Shown: positions 52,675 through 60,162 of the stretch, piece by piece
Layout: the number at the start of each line of letters is the position of its first letter
Numbering within the stretch: position 1 is the stretch's first letter
DNA from: Geothrix limicola
GTDB lineage: Bacteria > Acidobacteriota > Holophagae > Holophagales > Holophagaceae
NCBI RefSeq assembly: GCF_030268085.1
Contig: NZ_BSDE01000002.1
Span: 310,001 to 374,000 of the forward strand
Direction of reading: 5' to 3'
Length of the DNA stretch: 64,000 nucleotides
Translations under genes and position numbers: made by a program
The notes under the pieces: generated by a model
What the model saw: only the letters and a program-made list of their open reading frames with translations
Told to the model about the DNA's origin: nothing
The model's database searches: none

Positions 52675-53756
52675 GCGGCCCCCATGGGATCGAGCCACTG
52701 GAGGTGCTCGCGGGCCAGGTCCCGTGCGAAGGGATCCTCGTGCGGATCGTCCGCCACCACACGCAGGGCCTCCACGCCCGCGGGCCCCATGCGGAAGAGG
52801 GCCTGGGCGGCGTTCCGGCGCACCTCGAAGCGGGGGTCGCAGATCAGTTGCAGCAGGATAGGCAGGCCGCCCGGCCCCGCGAGGATGCCGATGGCCTTGG
52901 CGGCCTGGGCGCGGATGATCCAGGAAGTATGTGCGGCCAGGGGCAGCACATGGGGCAACACTTCGGGGCTGCCCAGCGCCCCCAGCGCCTTGAGACCCGC
53001 TGCGGCGACTTCGGTGCTGTCGGCCTCCAGCAGGGCCACCAGACGCGTGGGGTCTTCCACGTGGCGGGTGGAGGCGGCGAGCATGGCGTAGATCATCCAC
53101 TCGTCCGTGTTCCGCTCGGGCGCCGCATCCAGGCGGGCCTCCATCCAGCGCATGAAGCCGACACCGAAGCTTTCGAGGATCCACAGGAGCCGTTCGCGCT
53201 GGAACACCTCCTGGTGGAGCACCCACTTCAGGACCGGCTCGGCGTATTCCATGCGCTGCGTGTTGCCCAGGCCCCGCGCCGCCGCGTGGGCCACGTGGGG
53301 CACGGGATCCTCCAGCAGCCCTCTCAGGCGATCGTAGTGCGCCTCCACCTGGAAGCTGCCCACCTCGAGGGCCGCCATGGCCCGCCGCTTCTGGCGCCGG
53401 GAGCCCAGGCGCCTGCCCAGGCCCTTGTGCAGCTCGAGCTCGTGATAGAGCTCACGGACGGCCTGGCCCTCGCTGCCCGCGAGGGTGCCCAGCACGCGCA
53501 GGAGAAAGGGGATGAAGAAGCGCCGCTCTGCGGGGTCGAGCACCCCAAAGCGGCGGGCATCGCGGTCCCCGCCGTAGAGGTAGTGCACGATGTCGTTTTC
53601 CCACTTCTGCAGGCAGGCGATGCGCAGGCGGTTCCACCGCTTGTGGCGGATCTGCATCCAGCCCCCGGCGACGAGCATCAGCAGCAGCTGGACCGTGAGG
53701 ATGCCCAGCGCCCACATCAGCAGCCCCAGCCAGGCCTCCGGAGTCAGCCAGGTCAT
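52671..53756 (-). CDS. Membrane-anchored HEAT-repeat protein
   Basis: A 361-residue protein with an N-terminal membrane helix (LGLLMWALGILTVQLLLMLVAG), a helical linker, then HEAT repeats over residues about 125-350 (LLEDPVPHVAHAAARGLGNT, GLKALGALGSPEVLPHVLPL, IRAQAAKAIGILAGPGGLPI, VRRNAAQALFRMGPAGVEAL). It is likely a scaffold facing the cytoplasm. It starts 3 bp after the receiver gene and is coupled to the glycosyltransferase, so an assembly or control role in polysaccharide synthesis is inferred. Confidence 0.82.
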   Translation of the reverse strand: MTWLTPEAWLGLLMWALGILTVQLLLMLVAGGWMQIRHKRWNRLRIACLQKWENDIVHYLYGGDRDARRFGVLDPAERRFFIPFLLRVLGTLAGSEGQAVRELYHELELHKGLGRRLGSRRQKRRAMAALEVGSFQVEAHYDRLRGLLEDPVPHVAHAAARGLGNTQRMEYAEPVLKWVLHQEVFQRERLLWILESFGVGFMRWMEARLDAAPERNTDEWMIYAMLAASTRHVEDPTRLVALLEADSTEVAAAGLKALGALGSPEVLPHVLPLAAHTSWIIRAQAAKAIGILAGPGGLPILLQLICDPRFEVRRNAAQALFRMGPAGVEALRVVADDPHEDPFARDLAREHLQWLDPMGAA

Positions 53757-53759
53757 GGG

Positions 53760-54158
53760 CTATCTCCGGGAACGCAGGTACAGGCGCCAGAGCTTTTCGA
53801 TGTAGACCTGCGGAGAAAGCGGCTTCAGCACGTAGTCGTCCGCCCCGGCCGCGAGGCAGCGGACCATGTCGTCCTCGCCGGAATTGACGGAAAGGACCAG
53901 CACGGGAAGGTGCCCCAGGGGCGGCGGCAGTTCGCGGATCTCCCGGATGAGCCGGTAGCCGTCCATGGCGGGCATCATGAGGTCGGTGCTGATCAGGTCC
54001 GCCCCTTCGGATTTCAGGAGCTCCAGCCCCTCCCGCCCGTTGCGGGCCTCAAGCACCCGGAGGCCCTCCAGTTCCAGCCGGGCACGGATCAGCTTGGCCG
54101 TGAGGATGTCGTCCTCCACGGCTAGGACTGTCGTGCCTTCAGCCCAATTTCTTCCCAT
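53760..54158 (-). CDS. Stand-alone response regulator receiver protein
   Basis: A 132-residue CheY-like protein. The acidic pocket is VEDD, the phospho-acceptor Asp is in DLISTDLMMPAMDGYRL (about residue 59), the switch Ser is in VLVLSVNSGEDD, and the Lys is in DYVLKPLSPQVYIEKL. There is no output domain. It sits within the polysaccharide operon and probably switches it through protein contact. It could receive phosphate from the HPt protein at 27562-27918, which is speculative. Confidence 0.92.
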   Translation of the reverse strand: MGRNWAEGTTVLAVEDDILTAKLIRARLELEGLRVLEARNGREGLELLKSEGADLISTDLMMPAMDGYRLIREIRELPPPLGHLPVLVLSVNSGEDDMVRCLAAGADDYVLKPLSPQVYIEKLWRLYLRSRR

Positions 54159-54240
54159 GTTTCACTCTATCAGAGCGATCCTGGAGCCTCGCGCCGGCGC
54201 GGGCCCACGTCCGTCACAAATGAGCTGCCCGCCGGGGAGT

Positions 54241-55473
54241 TCAGAAGCGCCGTTCGACACCCATGGCGTAGGTCCAGTGGGTGCGGTAGAGGCCCGCCAA
54301 GACCTCCTGGCGTTCCCAGCCCGCGCTGCCCGACAGGATCCAGGCGCGGTCCAGCCGCTTCTGGAAACCCAGCGAGGCCTTGCGGGAGCGGAGGCGGAGG
54401 ATCTCCGCGGACCAGGCCGGCTGGTCCGGCGACACCCCCAGACCCACCGAGGCCGTGAAGTAGGTATCGGCGTCCTCCTGGTAGAGCCGCGCCGACAGGG
54501 CACCGGAGAGGGAGGAGCCGACGGCGCTGGGCGTACTGTTGAGCCGCAGGCTGTAGAGCCCGTTGCCGTGGTACTTGCTGAGGGACCCTGTGTAGATGGT
54601 GACGCCCTCGCTGAAGACGAGGTGGCGCAGCCCCAGCGAGGCCTCGATGCCCGCGGGGAAGTTGTGGTACAGCTCGGCGCCGTAGCTCGAGCGGGGGAAG
54701 ATGCTGTGCTCCGAATGGCCCGCGTTCAGGTAGGCGTACGTGCCTTCGCCCAGGTGGGGATAGGCGTCGGCCTCCACCTGGGTGCCCCAGGTATCGAAGC
54801 GCTGCACGCGGTTGACCCGGAGGATTGCCGTGCCCAGATCGAAGCGGTGCCCGAGGCTCATGGACACGGTCTTCCAGGGGTCGAAGGTCTTGTCGTAGGT
54901 TTCGTAGGCCACGTCCAGCGTCACCTTGGAGCGCTGCAGCAACTCCTTCAGATCATCCCGCAGGAGCCGGGAGGGCTGATGATCGGGATCCAGCAGCAGG
55001 GCGCTTTGAACGGCCGCGTAGGCGCCCGGGAGGTCGTTCAGCGACTTGAGCACCCGGGCCCGCCGGTAGGGCCAGAGGGGGTTCTTCGCGTCCCTCGCCT
55101 GGCCTTCTTCACAGAGGCGGAGCGCCGCGTGGGGATGATCGGACCAGACCTCGATGTCGATGGCGGCCTCGCGGGCCTCGGCGTTCTGCGGGCTGCGGGT
55201 GAGCACGGTCTGGATCTCGCGGCGGGCCTCGTCGTACTGGCTGTCCCAGGCGCAGTAGCGCGCGAGCTGGATGCGGATGTCGTGGTAGTCCGGGCTGCGC
55301 TCCAGGGCCTTCCGGCAGAGGGCCTTGGCTTCCTCCCGCCGCTCCTTGGGCAGGCTGCGCGCCTTCAAGAACAGCGCGTCCGGGTCCTCCGCGGCCCGCA
55401 GGGGCAGCACCGCCAGGGCCGCCAGCCCCAGCCTCATTCCGGCGCTTCCTTGCAAGCCGCGCATCGCGAACAT
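54241..55473 (-). CDS. YaiO-family outer-membrane beta-barrel with N-terminal TPR
   Basis: A 410-residue exported protein. Signal sequence (GLAALAVLPLRA), then TPR-like helical repeats over residues about 30-180 (LCRKALERSPDYHDIRIQLA, REIQTVLTRSPQNAEAREAA). A beta-barrel follows (VTLDVAYETYDKTFDPWKTV, FDLGTAILRVNRVQRFDTWG), ending in the aromatic terminus VERRF. This is the YaiO layout and functionally recalls PgaA, where TPR plus barrel exports a glycan. It is the presumed outer-membrane portal of the operon. The in-frame ATG at 55464 is a possible alternative start. Confidence 0.87.
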   Translation of the reverse strand: MFAMRGLQGSAGMRLGLAALAVLPLRAAEDPDALFLKARSLPKERREEAKALCRKALERSPDYHDIRIQLARYCAWDSQYDEARREIQTVLTRSPQNAEAREAAIDIEVWSDHPHAALRLCEEGQARDAKNPLWPYRRARVLKSLNDLPGAYAAVQSALLLDPDHQPSRLLRDDLKELLQRSKVTLDVAYETYDKTFDPWKTVSMSLGHRFDLGTAILRVNRVQRFDTWGTQVEADAYPHLGEGTYAYLNAGHSEHSIFPRSSYGAELYHNFPAGIEASLGLRHLVFSEGVTIYTGSLSKYHGNGLYSLRLNSTPSAVGSSLSGALSARLYQEDADTYFTASVGLGVSPDQPAWSAEILRLRSRKASLGFQKRLDRAWILSGSAGWERQEVLAGLYRTHWTYAMGVERRF

Positions 55474-55482
55474 GGGCCCCCC

Positions 55483-57984
55483 TCAGTGATCCGGCTTGAA
55501 CTGGTAGAACCGGTTCACCAGGTCGATGTCATCGAGAATCATCTTGTCGTATCGGGCCTTCTGCCCGCCACTGAGGGATTGGGGCGTGCCGGCGGCGGCG
55601 GCGTCCAGGCGGTAGAGGTGGTCCGCGAAGTTCACGCCGTCCGAGATGTAGAGCTGCCTGCCGGCGCCGTCGAGGATGCCGAACACCGCGCCGTAGCTGG
55701 AGGCGAGCAGGTAGTGGTCCTGCCGGTAGGGGATCTGCTCTTCCGGCGTGGCCGTGAAGAGCGGGCGGCCCAGGGCCCGGTCCACGCGGACGGGGCGGTG
55801 GCCCAGCAGGTAGTAGAGCGAGGGCGTGAGGTCCGTGAGGAAGGCCGGGGCTTCGGAATCAAGCTTGAGACCCGCCTTCATGGATTCGGGCAGGTGGATC
55901 AGCAGAGGGATGCGCACGATCTCCGGGAACAGCGTGTAGGCGTGGCCGAAGCGGCCCTCCTCGCCCAGCGAGTCGCCGTGGTCCGCCGTGAAGATGATGA
56001 GGCTGTTTTCGAAGCGGCCCGAGGCCTTCAGGAAGGCGATGAAGCGGCCGAAGGCCGCGTCGACCCGCGCGACCCGGCTGGCGTAGGGGGCGTAGAAGCC
56101 CTTGAAGTCGCCGGTTCCCACCACGTCCTGCCCTTCCCGGTTGATCACCGAGATGTGGATGTCCTGGGCCTGGCTGTAGACGAAGAGGGGACGCGGATCC
56201 GAGCCCCGCGCCTGAAGCGCCGCCTCCAGCTTCTGCAGGCTCGCGCCAAGGCGCAGGTCCTGCGTGCTCACGCCCGGGTCCAGGGGCTTCATCCAGGGGC
56301 CCGGTTTCACCACGACGTCCATGATGGAATCCATGGAGATGAGCCCCTGGTAGCCGTCCGCCTCCAGCAGCTTCTGCAGGCTGTTCATGGGATGGAAGGG
56401 CGTGATGTACTGCTTGTGCAGCATGAGCGAGCCGGTCCAGATGGAGGGCTCTGAAAGGCCCGTGGCGCCGTAGCGCGTGAAGGCGCGGGGCAGCGCGAAG
56501 GATTCGGCGGCGAAGCGGTCCAGGTGGGGCGTGAAGCGCACCTTGGGGTTGTAGGCGCCGAGGTAGTCGCGGCGCAGGCTGTCCACCACGAAGATAAAGA
56601 TGTCGGGCTTGGGCCCCGGGGCGGGCGCCAGGCGCTCGACGTGCTGGATCTCCACGGGATCCGTCCGGACGTCGTGGGGGATGTTGCTGTTCTTCTGCAG
56701 GATCCGGTAGATGGTCTGCTGAGCCTGGCGAAGGGGTGACAGCGCCTCGCGAAGCAGGCGCACGGAGACATCCCGGCCCGCCTCCTGATCCAGCAGCGCC
56801 CCCAGCCGCCGTTCGGCGAAGGCGCCGCTGCGCGCCACCAGCACCTCGTCGAAGGCGAGGAAGACATTCATCGTGATCACGGGAACGAGGATCACGGCCC
56901 AGACCCAGAGGACCTTCGGGCGGCCGGGGGAGAAGGCGGCGTAGAGGCAGACGAAACCCAGCGCAGAGGCCGCGACGACGAGCGTCTTCTGGAAGAGGAA
57001 GTTCCAGTCGAAGACCGCCGCCCGCCCCAGCGCGAACCCGGCGCCCGCGGCGAGGAGCGCGAGAAGGCCCGCCGTCCGGAAGGGGCGCCCCCGCAGGAGC
57101 CGGATCAGGGGGCGCAGGGCCAGGTCCAGCGCACTTTCCGCACCGGGCTCGAGGGGTTGCAGGCCGGGCACCAGGCCCGCCAGGAAGGCCAGGACCAGGG
57201 CCGCCAGCAGGGCGGCAACCAGCAGGGCCGCCGGCCCTCCGAAGGCGATGGGCGAAAACACCACCGCCAACAGGAACCGCGTGAGCGCGGCCCCGACGAG
57301 GGCGGCCAGGAGGGCGGGTTCCACCCAGGACCAGATGAACATCTGGCCCAGGCCGAGCACCCCCATGAGCAGGGCAGCGGCCCCGAGGAAGACCAGCAGG
57401 TGGGCGAAGAGGCCCCAGCCCCACACCAGGGCCAAGCCCTCCAGCGTGGGTTTGGGATCCGGCGGGCCGAGGCGCAGCCAGGCCAAGACCGGAAACAGCA
57501 GCGCCGCCAGCAGGCCAGCCGTCAGCGCCGCGAGAAAGAGGCGCCGCGCATCGTCCCGGGGGCGCGAAGTCCATGAGGTGCCCTCCCAGGCGGACCGCGC
57601 GTCCAGCAGGAGCAGCCACAAGGGGAGCGCCAGGAAGGCCACGGCCCAGAAGAGGCTGCCCGTATCGTTCTGGATGGTCCGCAGCGGCGTTCGCAGGAGC
57701 ACGGCCAGGGCGAACAGCGCTGCCCCCAGACTGAAGGCCCGACGAGCGGTGGAGCCCCCGGGGCCCCACCAGCGCCGAAGATCCATGCCGAGGTTGAGGC
57801 CGGTGAGGAGCAGGAGCAGCCATGGATGCAGGCGCACGAAGGCGGGAATCCAGCTCACCATGGGGAACTTGATCACCGCCTGGTAGGTGAAGGGGATGTA
57901 GGCCAGCAGGGCGTAGGCACCGCTCAGGACGCAGAGCAGAAGCAGGCCGGCCCGGGCGAAGGTCTGTCCGAGGCGCGCCTTCAT
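55483..57984 (-). CDS. Polytopic membrane protein with sulfatase/alkaline-phosphatase-superfamily domain
   Basis: An 833-residue inner-membrane protein. The first 390 residues contain about ten transmembrane helices. The rest is a periplasmic sulfatase-like domain: FIFVVDSLRRDYLGAYNP (metal-binding Asp), FTRYGATGLSEPSIWTG (candidate Thr/Ser nucleophile), FTADHGDSLGEEGRFGH (Asp-His and His ligands). No Cys-x-Pro-x-Arg sulfatase motif is present, so a phosphoglycerol, phosphoethanolamine or similar transferase (LtaS/EptA/BcsG-like) is more likely than a sulfatase. It lies 9 bp before the YaiO gene and is coupled (ATGA) to the TPR gene. It probably decorates the exported glycan. Confidence 0.85.
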   Translation of the reverse strand: MKARLGQTFARAGLLLLCVLSGAYALLAYIPFTYQAVIKFPMVSWIPAFVRLHPWLLLLLTGLNLGMDLRRWWGPGGSTARRAFSLGAALFALAVLLRTPLRTIQNDTGSLFWAVAFLALPLWLLLLDARSAWEGTSWTSRPRDDARRLFLAALTAGLLAALLFPVLAWLRLGPPDPKPTLEGLALVWGWGLFAHLLVFLGAAALLMGVLGLGQMFIWSWVEPALLAALVGAALTRFLLAVVFSPIAFGGPAALLVAALLAALVLAFLAGLVPGLQPLEPGAESALDLALRPLIRLLRGRPFRTAGLLALLAAGAGFALGRAAVFDWNFLFQKTLVVAASALGFVCLYAAFSPGRPKVLWVWAVILVPVITMNVFLAFDEVLVARSGAFAERRLGALLDQEAGRDVSVRLLREALSPLRQAQQTIYRILQKNSNIPHDVRTDPVEIQHVERLAPAPGPKPDIFIFVVDSLRRDYLGAYNPKVRFTPHLDRFAAESFALPRAFTRYGATGLSEPSIWTGSLMLHKQYITPFHPMNSLQKLLEADGYQGLISMDSIMDVVVKPGPWMKPLDPGVSTQDLRLGASLQKLEAALQARGSDPRPLFVYSQAQDIHISVINREGQDVVGTGDFKGFYAPYASRVARVDAAFGRFIAFLKASGRFENSLIIFTADHGDSLGEEGRFGHAYTLFPEIVRIPLLIHLPESMKAGLKLDSEAPAFLTDLTPSLYYLLGHRPVRVDRALGRPLFTATPEEQIPYRQDHYLLASSYGAVFGILDGAGRQLYISDGVNFADHLYRLDAAAAGTPQSLSGGQKARYDKMILDDIDLVNRFYQFKPDH

Positions 57985-58877
57985 TTCCGCTCCTGTGCCG
58001 CAAGGCGGTCCCGCCGGGCGCGGACCTCAGCATCTTCGCCGTTCTGCGCGAGGTAGCGGTCGTACCAGGCGCGCGCTTCGGCGGGATGGTTTTCGGATTC
58101 CGCGATGCCGCCCAGCACCAGCATGAAATCGCCGTAGCCCGGGTGGAGCTTGAGTCCCCGTTCGAGCGAAACCTTGGCCCGGGCGTACTGGCCCTGCTGG
58201 CGCAGCGCCATCCCATGCACCAGCAGGCAGTCCGCGTCGTCGGGGCGGCGCGCCAGCACCTGCTCGACGAGCTGGATCGCCCGGGCCGGGTCGCCGATGA
58301 AGACCTCCATGCGGCCCCAGCCGGCCGTGGCGTCGGAATTGCCCGACCGCAGCTCGCAGGCCCGCCGGTAGGCCTCCCTCGCCTTCGGGTAGGCCTTTCC
58401 GAATTCGTAGGCTCGCCCCAGGTAGAACAGCAGCTCCGCATTCGTGGGTTCCAGCGCCACCGCCCGCTCGCAGGCGTCGATGGCGGCGCGGGTCCGGCCC
58501 AGCTTGCGGTAGGCGTTCAGCAGCGCGGGAAAGGCTTCGCCTGGGGTGGGCGACACCCTCAGGAAGCGCTCCCAGGCCTCGGCCTCTTCGGCCGGATGCC
58601 CCAATTCGCCCTGGATCTCCGCCGCGCGACGCAGGTAGATCGGGTTGCCGGGAAAGGCCTTCACCATGGCTTCCGCCAGCGGCTGCGCCTCCTCGAAGCG
58701 CCGCCCCCGCATCAACCCGGTCAGGCGCTCCTGAAGCTGCCCCGCCTCGTCCGCCGACAGCCCCTCGGCCTCTTCCGCCAGCACCACGGGCTGATGCCGT
58801 GGCCGCAGGTACAAACCCCAATAGCAGACCGACAGCACCGTCACGGAGCCGAGGATCCTGAAAAAGGGTGTGCTCAT
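57981..58877 (-). CDS. Membrane-anchored TPR protein, first gene of the polysaccharide operon
   Basis: A 298-residue protein with an N-terminal membrane segment (RILGSVTVLSVCYWGLYLRP) and about five tetratricopeptide repeats (AEAMVKAFPGNPIYLRRAAE, AIDACERAVALEPTNAELLF, KAREAYRRACELRSGNSDAT, VSLERGLKLHPGYGDFMLVL). It is probably a periplasm-facing scaffold or chaperone for glycan export. It is divergent from the lipoprotein gene across 114 bp that should hold both promoters. Confidence 0.83.
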   Translation of the reverse strand: MSTPFFRILGSVTVLSVCYWGLYLRPRHQPVVLAEEAEGLSADEAGQLQERLTGLMRGRRFEEAQPLAEAMVKAFPGNPIYLRRAAEIQGELGHPAEEAEAWERFLRVSPTPGEAFPALLNAYRKLGRTRAAIDACERAVALEPTNAELLFYLGRAYEFGKAYPKAREAYRRACELRSGNSDATAGWGRMEVFIGDPARAIQLVEQVLARRPDDADCLLVHGMALRQQGQYARAKVSLERGLKLHPGYGDFMLVLGGIAESENHPAEARAWYDRYLAQNGEDAEVRARRDRLAAQERK

Positions 58878-58991
58878 CCTGTGCCTTCGAAGGGGAGGTT
58901 CCGCTTGGGGCGAGTTCTCGCCGGAGGAGAGCCGCTCTTCATTTCAGGACGCCCATGAAGGGGCGTCAAGGTTGCTGTTAACCTCAGTCAC

Positions 58992-59900
58992 ATGCCCGCC
59001 AGCAGCCAGCTTCGACGGATCGCCGCCCTGGCGCTCGTGGCCTGCTTCCTGGCCTGCGGCCACCCCACGCCCGAACCCCGGCGCGCGGATCAGCCGCCCC
59101 TGGCCCTGTGGTCGTACCGCGACCTGGCGGGTTCAGAAGCGGCGCAGCGGGCCTTCTTCGCCTTCGCCGCCCGGCGCGGCGTGCGCGAGCTCTACCTGGG
59201 CGGCGCGGACCTGCTGCCGGGTCGCGCCGAAGCGCTCGGACGCCTGCTCGATGCCGCGCAGGACCGGGGCCTCCGCGTCAGCCTCGTGCTGGGCCGCGCG
59301 GCCTGGACCCGCCCTGGCCAGCGCGCGGCGCTCCTGGAGGCCCTGCGCGCCGTACGCGACTTCGACCAGGCCCGGGCCCGCGCGGGTCGGGCCCGCCTGG
59401 CGGCCCTGCAACTGGACGTGGAACCCCACGCCCTGCCTGACTGGGAACGCGAAGCCCCCAAGCTCTCAGGCCAGTACCTGGACTGCCTGGAGGCCGCGAG
59501 AAGCGAACTTACGGGAAGCCTGCCCCTTCAGGTGGCCATCCCCGTCTGGTGGCAGGACCGGCCCATCCGCCGCGGGGGCCGCACGCGCCCCCTCAGCGAA
59601 TGGGCCATCCTGCTCGCCGACCAGACGGTGCTCATGGACTACCGCAACCAGGTGGAGGGCATCCTCCGGGGCGCCGCGGAACCGATGGCTTCGGCCCAGG
59701 CCCTGGGTCGCCCCGTAGTGGTCGGGCTGGCCCTGCACTGCGAGCGGGACGCGGAGAACGCGCACACCAGCTTCTGCCGCCTGGGCGAGGGCGCCCTGCA
59801 GAAGGCCCTGCGCCAGGTGGAGGCCCGGTTGTCGCGGGAGCGGGCCTTCGCGGGCTTCGCGCTCTTCACCTACGAGGATTGGGAAAGCCTGAAACCATGA
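58992..59900 (+). CDS. Hypothetical lipoprotein, possibly TIM-barrel glycosidase-like
   Basis: A 302-residue exported lipoprotein (signal RIAALALVACFLAC with lipobox FLAC). The body has an alternating strand-helix pattern (RGVRELYLGGADLLPGRAEA, DRGLRVSLVLGRAAW, LAALQLDVEPHALPDW, LQVAIPVWW, VVVGLALHCE, FAGFALFTYEDWESL) that suggests a TIM barrel. LQLDVEPH at the end of a strand could be an acidic active site as in glycoside hydrolases. No precise family is recognised. It may belong to the adjacent polysaccharide locus. Confidence 0.72.
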   Translation: MPASSQLRRIAALALVACFLACGHPTPEPRRADQPPLALWSYRDLAGSEAAQRAFFAFAARRGVRELYLGGADLLPGRAEALGRLLDAAQDRGLRVSLVLGRAAWTRPGQRAALLEALRAVRDFDQARARAGRARLAALQLDVEPHALPDWEREAPKLSGQYLDCLEAARSELTGSLPLQVAIPVWWQDRPIRRGGRTRPLSEWAILLADQTVLMDYRNQVEGILRGAAEPMASAQALGRPVVVGLALHCERDAENAHTSFCRLGEGALQKALRQVEARLSRERAFAGFALFTYEDWESLKP

Positions 59901-59938
59901 AGGGGCGTGCTTTTCAGGCCCTTGGGCCAGCCCGCGAC

Positions 59939-59967
59939 TTGACACCCAGCAGGGTCGCCCCCATCCT
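59939..59967 (+). promoter_or_regulatory. Candidate promoter of the methionine operon
   Basis: Perfect TTGACA -35 box (59939-59944), 17-bp spacer and a weaker CATCCT -10 (59962-59967). It lies about 30 bp before the SAM-I riboswitch, in the right place to start its leader RNA. Confidence 0.55.
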
Positions 59968-59995
59968 GGACGATTGATCTTTGGCAGTCCAAGAA

Positions 59996-60097
59996 CGCTA
60001 TCCAGAAAGGTGGAGGGAAAGGCCCTGTGAAACCTTGGCAACCTGCGAAAGCAAGGTGCCAATTCCTGCCCCCGGCATGTCCGGGGGGAAGATACCG
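59996..60097 (+). ncRNA. SAM-I (S-box) riboswitch
   Basis: Matches the SAM-I aptamer consensus: P1 strand CTATCCAGAAAGG, GGTGGAGGGAAAGGCCC, the hallmark TGAAACCTTGGCAACC, hairpin with GAAA loop, GGTGCCAATTCCTGCC, P4 hairpin CCCCGGCATGTCCGGGG and closing AAGATACCG. P1 pairs TATC with GATA, with one C-C mismatch just beyond. No terminator hairpin follows. Instead, GGATGCC (60126-60132) can pair with GGCATCC (60155-60161) just before the ATG, suggesting translational control. It regulates the homocysteine methyltransferase/MTHFR gene. Confidence 0.95.
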
Positions 60098-60162
60098 AAC
60101 GTCTCAGACTGACCAAGACCTACCTGGATGCCGATCAATGGACTGCCCTTCACAGGCATCCC

